A stretch of DNA of 64,000 nucleotides from Osmia lignaria lignaria. Lineage: Eukaryota; Arthropoda; Insecta; Hymenoptera; Megachilidae. The notes under the pieces were generated by a model, which saw only the letters and a program-made list of their open reading frames with translations, searched no databases and was not told the origin of the DNA. A program made the position numbers and the translations under genes. The stretch covers positions 2,356,001 through 2,420,000 of the forward strand of contig NW_027478167.1 in NCBI RefSeq assembly GCF_051020975.1. The letters run 5' to 3'. Positions 34,650-47,104 of this stretch are shown piece by piece. Every line of letters begins with the position of its first letter. The first letter of the stretch is position 1.

Positions 34650-36283
34650 TTGCAGATTTATCTCAAGGGAAGGGGCCTGACGGACATATTTCGAGATATT
34701 TCTTCTTCTTGTTGTTCTTCTTCTGCACAGCTAAGCTGGAAGTGGCATTTGCGGCTCGCACTATTGCAGAGTTATCTCAAAGAAAGGGGCCACGGTGTTT
34801 CTGTATCTCTATTATGTTGGTGCGGCTTCGGAACTTTTAAATATCTTGATATATCTCGAGAACTACGCATCTGATCAAAAAATATTATAGAACATAAAAA
34901 GTAGGAAACTGAATTCTCTACAAAAAAGGTCTGTTAACATTTTGCCATAGCTCGCTTCGTTTCCGAGATATTTGCAGATTTATCTCAATGGAAGGGGCCT
35001 GACGGACATATTTCGAGATATTTCTTCTTCTTGTTGTTCTTCTTCTGCACAGCTAAGCTGGAAGTGGCATTTGCGGCTCGCACTATTGCAGAGTTATCTC
35101 AAAGAAAGGGGCCACGGTGTTTCTGTATCTCTATTATGTTGGTGCGGCTTCGGAACTTTTAAATATCTCGATATATCTCGAAAACTACGCTTCTGATCAA
35201 AAAATATCATAGAACCTAAATTGTAGGAAACATAATTCTCTACAAAAAAGGTCTCTCAACATTTTGCCATAGCTCGCTTCGTTTCCGAGATATTTGCAGA
35301 TATATCTCAAGGGCAGGGGCCTGACGGACATATTTCGAGATATTTCTTCTTCTTGTTGTTCTTCTTCTGCACAGCTAAGCTGGAAGTGGCATTTACAGCT
35401 CGCAATAGTGCAGAGTTATCTCAAAGAAAGGGGCCACGGTGTTTCTGTATCTCTATTATGTTGGTGCGGCTTCGGAACTTTTAAATATCTTGATATATCT
35501 CGAGAACTACGCATCTGATCAAAAAATATCATAGAACATAAAAAGTAGGAAACTTAATTCTCTACAAAAAAGGTGTCTTAACATTTTGCCATAGCTCGCT
35601 TCGTTTCCGAGATATTTGCAGATTTATCTCAAGGGAAGGGGCCTGACGGACATATTTCGAGATATTTCTTCTTCTTGTTGTTCTTCTTCTGCACAGCTAA
35701 GCTGGAAGTGGCATTTGCAGCTCGCAATAGTGCAGAGTTATCTTAAAGGAAGGGGCCACGGTGTTTCTGTATCTCTATTATGTAGGTGCGGCTTCGGAAC
35801 TTTTAAATATCTTGATATATCTGGAGAACTACGCATCTGATCAAAAAATGTCATAGAACAGAAAAAGTAGGAAACTTAATTCTCTACAAAAAAGGTCTCT
35901 TAACATTTTGCCATAGCTCGCTTTGTTTCCGAGATATTTGCATATTTATCTCAAGGGAAGGGGCCTGACGGACATATTTCGAGATATTTCTTCTTCTTGT
36001 TGTTCTTCTTCTGCACAGCTAAGCTGGAAGTGGCATTTGCGGCTCGCACTAGTGCAGAGTTATCTCAAAGAAAGGGGCCACCGTGTTTCTGTATCTCTAT
36101 TATGTTGGTGCGGCTTCGGAACTTTTAAATATCTCGATATATCTCGAAAACTACGCTTCTGATCAAAAAATATCATAGAACATAAATTGTAGGAAACATA
36201 ATTCTCTACAAAAAAGGTCTCTTAACATTTTGCCATAGCTCGCTTCGTTTCCGAGATATTTGCAGATTCAGCTCAAAGGAACT
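34650..36283 (+). repeat. Five monomers before the long-range duplicate
   Basis: Copies 34650 and 34972 share cactattgc (34972 has ctcaatggaagg). Copy 35294 has caagggcagg with TTTACAGC. Copy 35616 has ttaaaggaagg, tatgtaggtgc and ctggagaac. Copy 35938 has gctttgtttcc and gccaccgtg. The first 24 bases of copy 36260 are of the CAGCTCAAAGGAACTGG type, which sets the boundary of the duplicate. Confidence 0.88.
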
Positions 36284-39200
36284 GGCCTGACGGACATATT
36301 TCGAGATATTTCTTCTTCTTGTTGTTCTTCTTCTGCACAGCTAAGCTGGAAGTTGCATTTGCGGCTCGCACTAGTGCACAGTTATCTCAAAGAAAGGGGC
36401 CACGGTGTTTCTGTATCTCTATTATGTTGGTGCGTCTTCGGAACTTTTAAATATCTCGATATATCTCGAAAACTACGCTTCTGATCAAAAAATATCATAG
36501 AACATAAATTGTAGGAAACATAATTCTGTACAAAAAACGTCTCTTAACATTTTGCCATAGCTCGCTTCGTTTCCGAGATATTTGCAGATTCAGCTCAAAG
36601 GAACTGGCCTGACGGACATATTTCGAGATATTTCTTCTTCTTGTTGTTCTTCCTCTGCACAGCTAAGCTGGAAGTGGCATTTGCAGCTCGCAATAGTGCA
36701 GAGTTATCTCAAAGAAAGGGGCCACGGTGTTTCTGTATCTCTATTATGTTGGTGCGGCTTCGGAACTTTTAAATATCTTGATATATCTCGAGAGCTACGC
36801 ATCTGATCAAAAAATATCATAGAACATGAAAAGTAGGAAACTTAATTCTCTACAAAAAAGGTCTCTTAACATTTTGCTATAGCTCGCTTCGTTTCCGAGA
36901 TATTTGCAGATTCAGCTCAAAGGAACTGGCCTGACGGACATATTTCGAGATATTTCTTCTTCTTGTTGTTCTTCCTCTGCACAGCTAAGCTGGAAGTGGC
37001 ATTTGCAGCTCGCAATAGTGCAGAGTTATCTTAAAGAAAGGGGCCACGGTGTTTCTGTATCTCTATTATGTTGGTGCGGCTTCGGAACTTTTAAATATCT
37101 TGATATATCTCGAGAACTACGCATCTGATCAAAAAATGTCATAGAACATAAAAAGTAGGAAACTTAATTCTCTACAAAAAAGGTCTCTTAACATTCTGCC
37201 ATAGCTCGCTTCGTTTCCGAGATATTTGCATATTTATCTCAAGGGAAGGGGCCTGACGGATATATTTCGAGATATTTCTTCTTCTTGTTGTTCTTCTTCT
37301 CCACAGCTAAACTGGAAGTGGCATTTCCAGCTCGCAATAGTGCAGAGTTATCCCAAAGAAAGGGGCCACGATGTTTCTGTATCTCTATTATGTTGGTGCG
37401 GCTTCGGAACTTTTAAATATCTCGATATATCTCGAAAACTACGCTTCTGATCAAAAAATATCATAGAACATAAAAAGTAGGAAACTTAATTCTCTACAAA
37501 AAAGGTCTCTTAACATTTTGCCATAGCTCGCTTCGTTTCCGAGATATTTGCAGATTTATCTCAAGGGAAGGGGCCTAACGGACATATTTCGAGATATTTC
37601 ATCTTCTTGTTGTTCTTCTTCTGCACAGCTAAACTGGAAGTGGCATTTCCAGCTCGCAATAGTGCAGAGTTATCTCAAAGAAAGGGGCCACGGTGTTTCT
37701 GTATCTCTATTATGTTGGTGCGGTTTCGGAACTTTTAAATATCTTGATATATCTCGAGAACTACGCATCTGATCAAAAAATATCATAGAACATAAAAAGT
37801 AGGAAACTTAATTCTCTACAAAAAAGGTCTCTTAACATTTTGCCATAGCTCGCTTCGTTTCCGAGATATTTGCAGATCTATCTCAAGGGAAGGGGCCTGA
37901 CGGACATATTTCGAGATATTTCTTCTTCTTGTTGTTCTTCTTCTGCACAGCTGAGCTGGAAGTGGCATTTGCAGGTAGCAATAGTGCAGAGTTATCTCAA
38001 AGAAAGGGGCCACGGTGTTTCTGTATCTCTATTATGTTGGTGCGGCTTCGGAACTTTTAAATATCTCGATATATCTCGAAAACTACGCTTCTGATCAAAA
38101 AATATCATAGAACCTAAATTGTAGGAAACATTATTCTCTACAAAAAAGGTCTCTTAACATTTTGCCATAGCTCGCTTCGTTTCCGAGATATTTGCAGATT
38201 TATCTCAAGGGAATGGGCCTGACGGACATATTTCGAGATATTTCTTCTTCTTGTTGTTCTTCTTCTGCACAGCTAAGCTGGAAGTGGCATTTGCAGCTCG
38301 CACTAGTGCAGAGTTATCTCAAAGAAAGGGGCCACGGTGTTTCTGTATCTCTATTATGTTGGTGCGGCTTCGGAACTTTTAAATATCTCGATATATCTCG
38401 AAAACTACGCTTCTGATCAAAAAATATCATAGAACGTAAATTGTAGGAAACATTATTCTCTACAAAAAAGGTCTCTTAACATTTTGCCATAGCTCGCTTC
38501 GTTTCCGAGATATTTGCAGATTCATCTCAAGGGAAGGGGCCTGACGGACATATTTCGAGATATTTCTTCTTCTTGTTGTTCTTCTTCTGCACAGCTAAGC
38601 TGGAAGTGGCATTTGCAGCTCGCACTAGTGCAGAGTTATCTCAAAGAAAGGGGCCACGGTGTTTCTGTATCTCTATTATGTTGGTGCGGCTTCGGAACTT
38701 TTAAATATCTCGATATATCTCGAAAACTACGCTTCTGATCAAAAAATATCATAGAACATAAAAAGTAGGAAACATAATTCTCTACAAAAACGGTCTCTTA
38801 ACATTTTGCCATAGCTCGCTTCGTTTCCGAGATATTTGCAGATATATCTCAAGGGAAGGGCCCTGACGGACATATTTCGAGATATTTCTTCTTCTTGTTG
38901 TTCTTCTTCTGCACAGCTAAGCTGGAAGTGGCATTTGCGGCTCGCACTGGTGCACAGTTATCTCAAAGAAAGGGGCCACGGTGTTTCTGTATCTCTATTA
39001 TGTTGGTGCGTCTTCGGAACTTTTAAATATCTCGATATATCTCGAAAACTACGATTCTGATCAAAAAATATCATAGAACATAAATTGTAGGAAACATAAT
39101 TCTCTACAAAAAAGGTCTCTTAACATTTTGCCATAGCTCGCTTCGTTTCCGAGATATTTGCAGATTTATCTCAAGGGAAGGGGCCTGACGGACATATTTC

Positions 39201-39899
39201 GAGATATTTCTTCTTCTTGTTGTTCTTCTTCTGCACAGCTAAGCTGGAAGTGGCATTTGCAGCTCGCAATAGTGCAGAGTTATCTCAAAGAGAGGGGCCA
39301 CGGTGTTTCTGTATCTCTATTATGTTGGTGCGGCTTCGGAACTTTTAAGTATCTTGATCTATCTCGAGAACTACGCATCTGATCAAAAAATATCATAGAA
39401 CATAAAAAGTAGGAAACTTAATTCGCTACAAAAAAGGTCTCTTAACATTTTGCCATAGCTCGCTTCGTTTCCGAGATATTTGCATATTTATCTCAAGGGA
39501 AGGGGCCTGACGGACATATTTCGAGATATTTCTTCTTCTTGTTGTTCTTCTTCTGCACAGCTAAGCTGGAAGTGGCATTTGCGGCTCTCACTAGTGCAGA
39601 GTTATCTCAAAGAAAGGGGCCACGGTGTTTCTGTATCTCTATTATGTTGGTGCGGCTTCAGAACTTTTAAATATCTCGATATATCTCGCAAACTACGCTT
39701 CTGATCAAAAAATATCATAGAACATAAATTGTAGGAAACATAATTCTCTACAAAAAAGGTCTCTTAACATTTTGCCATAGCTCGCTTCGTTTCCGAGATA
39801 TTTGCAGATATATCTCAAGGGAAGGGGCCTGACGGACATATTTCGAGATATTTCTTCTTCTTGTTGTTCTTCTTCTGCACAGCTAAGCTGGAAGTGGCA
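36284..39899 (+). repeat. Long-range duplicated segment, copy 2
   Basis: This is the counterpart of 885-4500. The marker order over eleven monomers is the same. Because 110 monomers lie between the starts of the two copies, the event cannot be explained by a neighbour-to-neighbour slip alone. Confidence 0.95.
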
Positions 39900-40619
39900 T
39901 TTACAGCTCGCAATAGTGCAGAGTTATCTCAAAGAAAGGGGCCACGGTGTTTCTGTATCTCTATTATGTTGGTGCGGCTTCGGAACTTTTAAATATCTTG
40001 ATATATCTCGAGAACTACGCATCTGATCAAAAAATATCATAGAACATAAAAAGTAGGAAACTTAATTCTCTACAAAAAAGGTCTCTTAACATTTTGCCAT
40101 AGCTCGCTTCGTTTCCGAGATATTTGCAGATTTATCTCAAGGGAAGGGGCCTGACGGACATATTTCGAGATATTTCTTCTTCTTGTTGTTCTTCTTCTGC
40201 ACAGCTAAGCTGGAAGTGGCATTTGCAGCTCGCACTAGTGCAGAGTTATCTCAAAGAAAGGGGCCACGGTGTTTCTGTATCTCTATTATGTTGGTGCGGC
40301 TTCGGAACTTTTAAATATCTCGATATATCTCGAAAACTACGCTTCTGATCAAAAAATATCATAGAACATAAAAAGTAGGAAACTTAATTCTCTACAAAAA
40401 AGGTCTCTTAACATTTTGCCATAGCTCGTTTCGTTTCCGAGATATTTGCAGATTTATCTCAAGGGAAGGGGCCTGACGGACATATTTCGAGATATTTCTT
40501 CTTCTTGTTGTTCTTCTTCTGCACAGCGAAGCTGGAAGTGGCATTTACAGCTCGCAATAGTGCAGAGTTATCTCAAAGAGAGGGGCCACGGTGTTTCTGT
40601 ATCTCTATTATGTTGATGT
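39900..40619 (+). repeat. Monomers between duplicated blocks
   Basis: The stretch has the rest of copy 39802 (TTTACAGC), copy 40124, and most of copy 40446, which has cacagcgaagc and a TGA formed by tatgttgatgtgg. Confidence 0.88.
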
Positions 40620-41741
40620 GGCTTCGGAACTTTTAAATATCTTGATATATCTCGAGAGCTACGCATCTGATCAAAAAATATCATAGAACATGAAAAGTAG
40701 GAAACTTAATTCTCTACAAAAAAGGTCTCTTAACATTTTGCTATAGCTCGCTTCGTTTCCGAGATATTTGCAGATTCAGCTCAAAGGAACTGGCCTGACG
40801 GACATATTTCGAGATATTTCTTCTTCTTGTTGTTCTTCCTCTGCACAGCTAAGCTGGAAGTGGCATTTGCAGCTCGCAATAGTGCAGAGTTATCTTAAAG
40901 AAAGGGGCCACGGTGTTTCTGTATCTCTATTATGTTGGTGCGGCTTCGGAACTTTTAAATATCTTGATATATCTCGAGAACTACGCATCTGATCAAAAAA
41001 TGTCATAGAACATAAAAAGTAGGAAACTTAATTCTCTACAAAAAAGGTCTCTTAACATTCTGCCATAGCTCGCTTCGTTTCCGAGATATTTGCATATTTA
41101 TCTCAAGGGAAGGGGCCTGACGGATATATTTCGAGATATTTCTTCTTCTTGTTGTTCTTCTTCTCCACAGCTAAACTGGAAGTGGCATTTCCAGCTCGCA
41201 ATAGTGCAGAGTTATCCCAAAGAAAGGGGCCACGATGTTTCTGTATCTCTATTATGTTGGTGCGGCTTCGGAACTTTTAAATATCTCGATATATCTCGAA
41301 AACTACGCTTCTGATCAAAAAATATCATAGAACATAAAAAGTAGGAAACTTAATTCTCTACAAAAAAGGTCTCTTAACATTTTGCCATAGCTCGCTTCGT
41401 TTCCGAGATATTTGCAGATTTATCTCAAGGGAAGGGGCCTAACGGACATATTTCGAGATATTTCATCTTCTTGTTGTTCTTCTTCTGCACAGCTAAACTG
41501 GAAGTGGCATTTCCAGCTCGCAATAGTGCAGAGTTATCTCAAAGAAAGGGGCCACGGTGTTTCTGTATCTCTATTATGTTGGTGCGGTTTCGGAACTTTT
41601 AAATATCTTGATATATCTCGAGAACTACGCATCTGATCAAAAAATATCATAGAACATAAAAAGTAGGAAACTTAATTCTCTACAAAAAAGGTCTCTTAAC
41701 ATTTTGCCATAGCTCGCTTCGTTTCCGAGATATTTGCAGAT
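40620..41741 (+). repeat. Partial third copy of the early segment (1.1 kb)
   Basis: This matches 36756-37877 (offset 3,864 bp, 12 monomers) and 1357-2478 with no difference I could see. It includes cgagagctacg with gaacatgaaaag, tatcttaaag, aaaatgtc, ctccacagc with cccaaag, and catcttc. It ends where copy 41734 has gattta and copy 37870 has gatcta. Confidence 0.94.
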
Positions 41742-43343
41742 TTATCTCAAGGGAAGGGGCCTGACGGACATATTTCGAGATATTTCTTCTTCTTGTTGTT
41801 CTTCTTCTGCACAGCTGAGCTGGAAGTGGCATTTGCAGGTCGCAATAGTGCAGAGTTATCTCAAAGAAAGGGGCCACGGTGTTTCTGTATCTCTATTATG
41901 TTGGTGCGGCTTCGGAACTTTTAAATATCTCGATATATCTCGAAAACTACGCTTCTGATCAAAAAATATCATAGAACGTAAATTGTAGGAAACATTATTC
42001 TCTACAAAAAAGGTCTCTTAACATTTTGCCATAGCTCGCTTCGTTTCCGAGATATTTGCAGATTCATCTCAAGGGAAGGGGCCTGACGGACATATTTCGA
42101 GATATTTCTTCTTCTTGTTGTTCTTCTTCTGCACAGCTAAGCTGGAAGTGGCATTTGCAGCTCGCACTAGTGCAGAGTTATCTCACCGAAATGGGCCACG
42201 GTGTTTCTGTATCTCTATTATGTTGGTGCGGCTTCGGAACTTTTAAATATCTCGATATATCTCGAAAACTACGCTTCTGATCAAAAAATATCATAGAACA
42301 TAAATTGTAGGAAACATAATTCTCTACAAAAAAGGTCTCTTAACATTTTGCCATAGCTCGCTTCGTTTCCGAGATATTTGCAGATTTATCTCAAGGGAAG
42401 GGGCCTGACGGACATATTTCGAGATATTTCTTCTTCTTGTTGTTCTTCTTCTGCACAGCTAAGCTGGAAGTGGCATTTGCAGCTCGCACTAGTGCAGAGT
42501 TATCTCAAAGAAAGGGGCCACGGTGTTTCTGTATCTCTATTATGTTGGTGCGGCTTCGGAACTTTTAAATATCTCGATATATCTCGAAAACTACGCTTCT
42601 GATCAAAAAATATCATAGAACGTAAATTGTAGGAAACATTATTCTCTACAAAAAAGGTCTCTTAACATTTTGCCATAGCTCGCTTCGTTTCCGAGATATT
42701 TGCAGATTCATCTCAAGGGAAGGGGCCTGACGGACATATTTGGAGATATTTCTTCTTCTTGTTGTTCTTCTTCTGCACAGCTAAGCTGGAAGTGGCATTT
42801 GCAGCTCGCACTAGTGCAGAGTTATCTCACCGAAATGGGCCACGGTGTTTCTGTATCTCTATTATGTTGGTGCGGCTTCGGAACTTTTAAATATCTCGAT
42901 ATATCTCGAAAACTACGCTTCTGATCAAAAAATATCATAGAACATAAATTGTAGGAAACATAATTCTCTACAAAAAAGGTCTCTTAACATTTTGCCATAG
43001 CTCGCTTCGTTTCCGAGATATTTGCAGATTTATCTCAAGGGAAGGGGCCTGACGGACATATTTCGAGATATTTCTTCTTCTTGTTGTTCTTCTTCTGCAC
43101 AGCTAAACTGGAAGTGGCATTTCCAGCTCGCAATAGTGCAGAGTTATCTCAAAGAAAGGGGCCACGGTGTTTCTGTATCTCTATTATGTTGGTGCGGTTT
43201 CGGAACTTTTAAATATCTTGATATATCTCGAGAACTACGCATCTGATCAAAAAATATCATAGAACATAAAAAGTAGGAAACTTAATTCTCTACAAAAAAG
43301 GTCTCTTAACATTTTGCCATAGCTCGCTTCGTTTCCGAGATAT
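41734..43343 (+). repeat. 5-monomer higher-order repeat, copy 1 (1,610 bp)
   Basis: The order is 41734 (ctgagctgg, gcaggtcgc), 42056 (gattcatctc, ctcaccgaaatgggcc), 42378 (plain CAGCTCGCACTAG type), 42700 (TTTGGAGATATT with ctcaccgaaatggg), 43022 (AACTGG and TTTCCAG type, gcggtttcgg). The first four members recur at 43344-44631. Confidence 0.95.
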
Positions 43344-45275
43344 TTGCAGATTTATCTCAAGGGAAGGGGCCTGACGGACATATTTCGAGATATTTCTTCT
43401 TCTTGTTGTTCTTCTTCTGCACAGCTGAGCTGGAAGTGGCATTTGCAGGTCGCAATAGTGCAGAGTTATCTCAAAGAAAGGGGCCACGGTGTTTCTGTAT
43501 CTCTATTATGTTGGTGCGGCTTCGGAACTTTTAAATATCTCGATATATCTCGAAAACTACGCTTCTGATCAAAAAATATCATAGAACGTAAATTGTAGGA
43601 AACATTATTCTCTACAAAAAAGGTCTCTTAACATTTTGCCATAGCTCGCTTCGTTTCCGAGATATTTGCAGATTCATCTCAAGGGAAGGGGCCTGACGGA
43701 CATATTTCGAGATATTTCTTCTTCTTGTTGTTCTTCTTCTGCACAGCTAAGCTGGAAGTGGCATTTGCAGCTCGCACTAGTGCAGAGTTATCTCACCGAA
43801 ATGGGCCACGGTGTTTCTGTATCTCTATTATGTTGGTGCGGCTTCGGAACTTTTAAATATCTCGATATATCTCGAAAACTACGCTTCTGATCAAAAAATA
43901 TCATAGAACATAAATTGTAGGAAACATAATTCTCTACAAAAAAGGTCTCTTAACATTTTGCCATAGCTCGCTTCGTTTCCGAGATATTTGCAGATTTATC
44001 TCAAGGGAAGGGGCCTGACGGACATATTTCGAGATATTTCTTCTTCTTGTTGTTCTTCTTCTGCACAGCTAAGCTGGAAGTGGCATTTGCAGCTCGCACT
44101 AGTGCAGAGTTATCTCAAAGAAAGGGGCCACGGTGTTTCTGTATCTCTATTATGTTGGTGCGGCTTCGGAACTTTTAAATATCTCGATATATCTCGAAAA
44201 CTACGCTTCTGATCAAAAAATATCATAGAACGTAAATTGTAGGAAACATTATTCTCTACAAAAAAGGTCTCTTAACATTTTGCCATAGCTCGCTTCGTTT
44301 CCGAGATATTTGCAGATTCATCTCAAGGGAAGGGGCCTGACGGACATATTTGGAGATATTTCTTCTTCTTGTTGTTCTTCTTCTGCACAGCTAAGCTGGA
44401 AGTGGCATTTGCAGCTCGCACTAGTGCAGAGTTATCTCACCGAAATGGGCCACGGTGTTTCTGTATCTCTATTATGTTGGTGCGGCTTCGGAACTTTTAA
44501 ATATCTCGATATATCTCGAAAACTACGCTTCTGATCAAAAAATATCATAGAACGTAAATTGTAGGAAACATTATTCTCTACAAAAAAGGTCTCTTAACAT
44601 TTTGCCATAGCTCGCTTCGTTTCCGAGATATTTGCAGAATCATCTCAAGGGAAGGGGCCTGACGGACATATTTGGAGATATTTCTTCTTCTTGTTGTTCT
44701 TCTTCTGCACAGCTAAGCTGGAAGTGGCATTTGCAGCTCGCACTAGTGCAGAGTTATCTCACCGAAATGGGCCACGGTGTTTCTGTATCTCTATTATGTT
44801 GGTGCGGCTTCGGAACTTTTAAATATCTCGATATATCCCGAAAACTACGCTTCTGATCAAAAAATATCATAGAACATAGAAAGTAGGAAACTTAATTCTC
44901 TACAAAAAAGGTCTCTTAACATTTTGCCATAGCTCGCTTCGTTTCCGAGATATTTGCAGATTTATCTCAAGGGAAGGGGCCTAACGGACATATTTCGAGA
45001 TATTTCATCTTCTTGTTGCTCTTCTTCTGCACAGCTAAACTGGAAGTGGCATTTCCAGCTCGCAATAGTGCAGAGTTATCTCAAAGAAAGGGGCCACGGT
45101 GTTTCTGTATCTCTATTATGTTGGTGCGGTTTCGGAACTTTTAAATATCTTGATATATCTCGAGAACTACGCATCTGATCAAAAAATATCATAGAACATA
45201 AAAAGTAGGAAACTTAATTCTCTACAAAAAAGGTCTCTTAACATTTTGCCATAGCTCGCTTCGTTTCCGAGATAT
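43344..45275 (+). repeat. Expanded higher-order repeat, copy 2 (6 monomers, 1,932 bp)
   Basis: The same series as 41734-43343 has one extra member. The ctcaccgaaatggg monomer with TTTGGAGATATT occurs twice in a row (44310 and 44632, the latter with gaatcatctc). Copy 44954 closes it and has catcttcttgttgctc. Confidence 0.95.
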
Positions 45276-46241
45276 TTGCAGATTTATCTCAAGGGAAGGG
45301 GCCTGACGGACATATTTCGAGATATTTCTTCTTCTTGTTGTTCTTCTTCTGCACAGCTGAGCTGGAAGTGGCATTTGCAGGTCGCAATAGTGCAGAGTTA
45401 TCTCAAAGAAAGGGGCCACGGTGTTTCTGTATCTCTATTATGTTGGTGCGGCTTCGGAACTTTTAAATATCTCGATATATCTCGAAAACTACGCTTCTGA
45501 TCAAAAAATATCATAGAACGTAAATTGTAGGAAACATTATTCTCTACAAAAAAGGTCTCTTAACATTTTGCCATAACTCGCTTCGTTTCCGAGATATTTG
45601 CAGATTCATCTCAAGGGAAGGGGCCTGACGGACATATTTCGAGATATTTCTTCTTCTTGTTGTTCTTCTTCTGCACAGCTAAGCTGGAAGTGGCATTTGC
45701 AGCTCGCACTAGTGCAGAGTTATCTCACCGAAATGGGCCACGGTGTTTCTGTATCTCTATTATGTTGGTGCGGCTTCGGAACTTTTAAATATCTCGATAT
45801 ATCTCGAAAACTACGCTTCTGATCAAAAAATATCATAGAACATAAATTGTAGGAAACATAATTCTCTACAAAAAAGGTCTCTTAACATTTTGCCATAGCT
45901 CGCTTCGTTTCCGAGATATTTGCAGATTTATCTCAAGGGAAGGGGCCTGACGGACATATTTCGAGATATTTCTTCTTCTTGTTGTTCTTCTTCTGCACAG
46001 CTAAGCTGGAAGTGGCATTTGCAGCTCGCACTAGTGCAGAGTTATCTCAAAGAAAGGGGCCACGGTGTTTCTGTATCTCTATTATGTTGGTGCGGCTTCG
46101 GAACTTTTAAATATCTCGATATATCTCGAAAACTACGCTTCTGATCAAAAAATATCATAGAACATAAATTGTAGGAAACATAATTCTCTACAAAAAAGGT
46201 CTCTTAACATTTTGCGATAGCTCGCTTCGTTTCCGAGATAT
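45276..46241 (+). repeat. Truncated higher-order repeat, copy 3 (3 monomers)
   Basis: Copies 45276, 45598 and 45920 correspond to the first three members. A private catagctcgc to cataactcgc change lies before 45598. The series is then replaced by CGGCTCGCACTAG-type monomers. Confidence 0.94.
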
Positions 46242-47104
46242 TTGCAGATTTATCTCAAGGGAAGGGGCCTGACGGACATATTTCGAGATATTTCTTCTTC
46301 TTGTTGTTCTTCTTCTGCACAGCTAAGCTGGAAGTGGCATTTGCGGCTCGCACTAGTGCAGAGTTATCTCAAAGAAAGGGGCCACGGTGTTTCGGTATCC
46401 CTATTATGTTGGTGCGGCTTCGGAACTTTTAAATATCTTGATATATCTCGAGAACTACGCATCTGATCAAAAAATATCATAGAACATAAAAAGTAGGAAA
46501 CTTAATTCTCTACAAAAAAGGTCTCTTAACATTTTGCCATAGCTCGCTTCGTTTCCGAGATATTTGCAGATTTATCTCAAGGGAAGGGGCCTGACGGACA
46601 TATTTCGAGATATTTCTTCTTCTTGTTGTTCTTCTTCTGCACAGCTAAGCTGGAAGTGGCATTTGCGGCTCGCACTAGTGCAGAGTTATCTCAAAGAAAG
46701 GGGCCACGGTGTTTCTGTATCTCTATTATGTTGGTGCGGCTTCGGAACTTTTAAATATCTCGATATATCTCGAAAACTACGCTTCTGATCAAAAAATATC
46801 ATAGAACGTAAATTGTAGGAAACATAATTCGCTACAAAAAAGGTCTCTTAACATTTTGCCATAGCACGCTTCGTTTCCGAGATATTTGCAGATATATCTC
46901 AAGGGAAGGGGCCTGACGGACATATTTCGAGATATTTCTTCTTCTTGTTGTTCTTCCTCTGCACAGCTAAGCTGGAAGTCGCATTTACAGCTCGCAATAG
47001 TGCAGAGTTATCTCAAAGAAAGGGGCCACGGTGTTTCTGTATCTCTATTATGTTGGTGCGGCTTCGGAACTTTTAAATATCTTGATATATCTCGAGAACT
47101 ACGC
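46242..47104 (+). repeat. Three monomers between higher-order regions
   Basis: Copy 46242 has tttcggtatccc. Copy 46564 is a plain CGGCTCGCACTAG copy. Copy 46886 has catagcacgc before it, cttcctctgc and gaagtcgcatttac. Confidence 0.87.
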
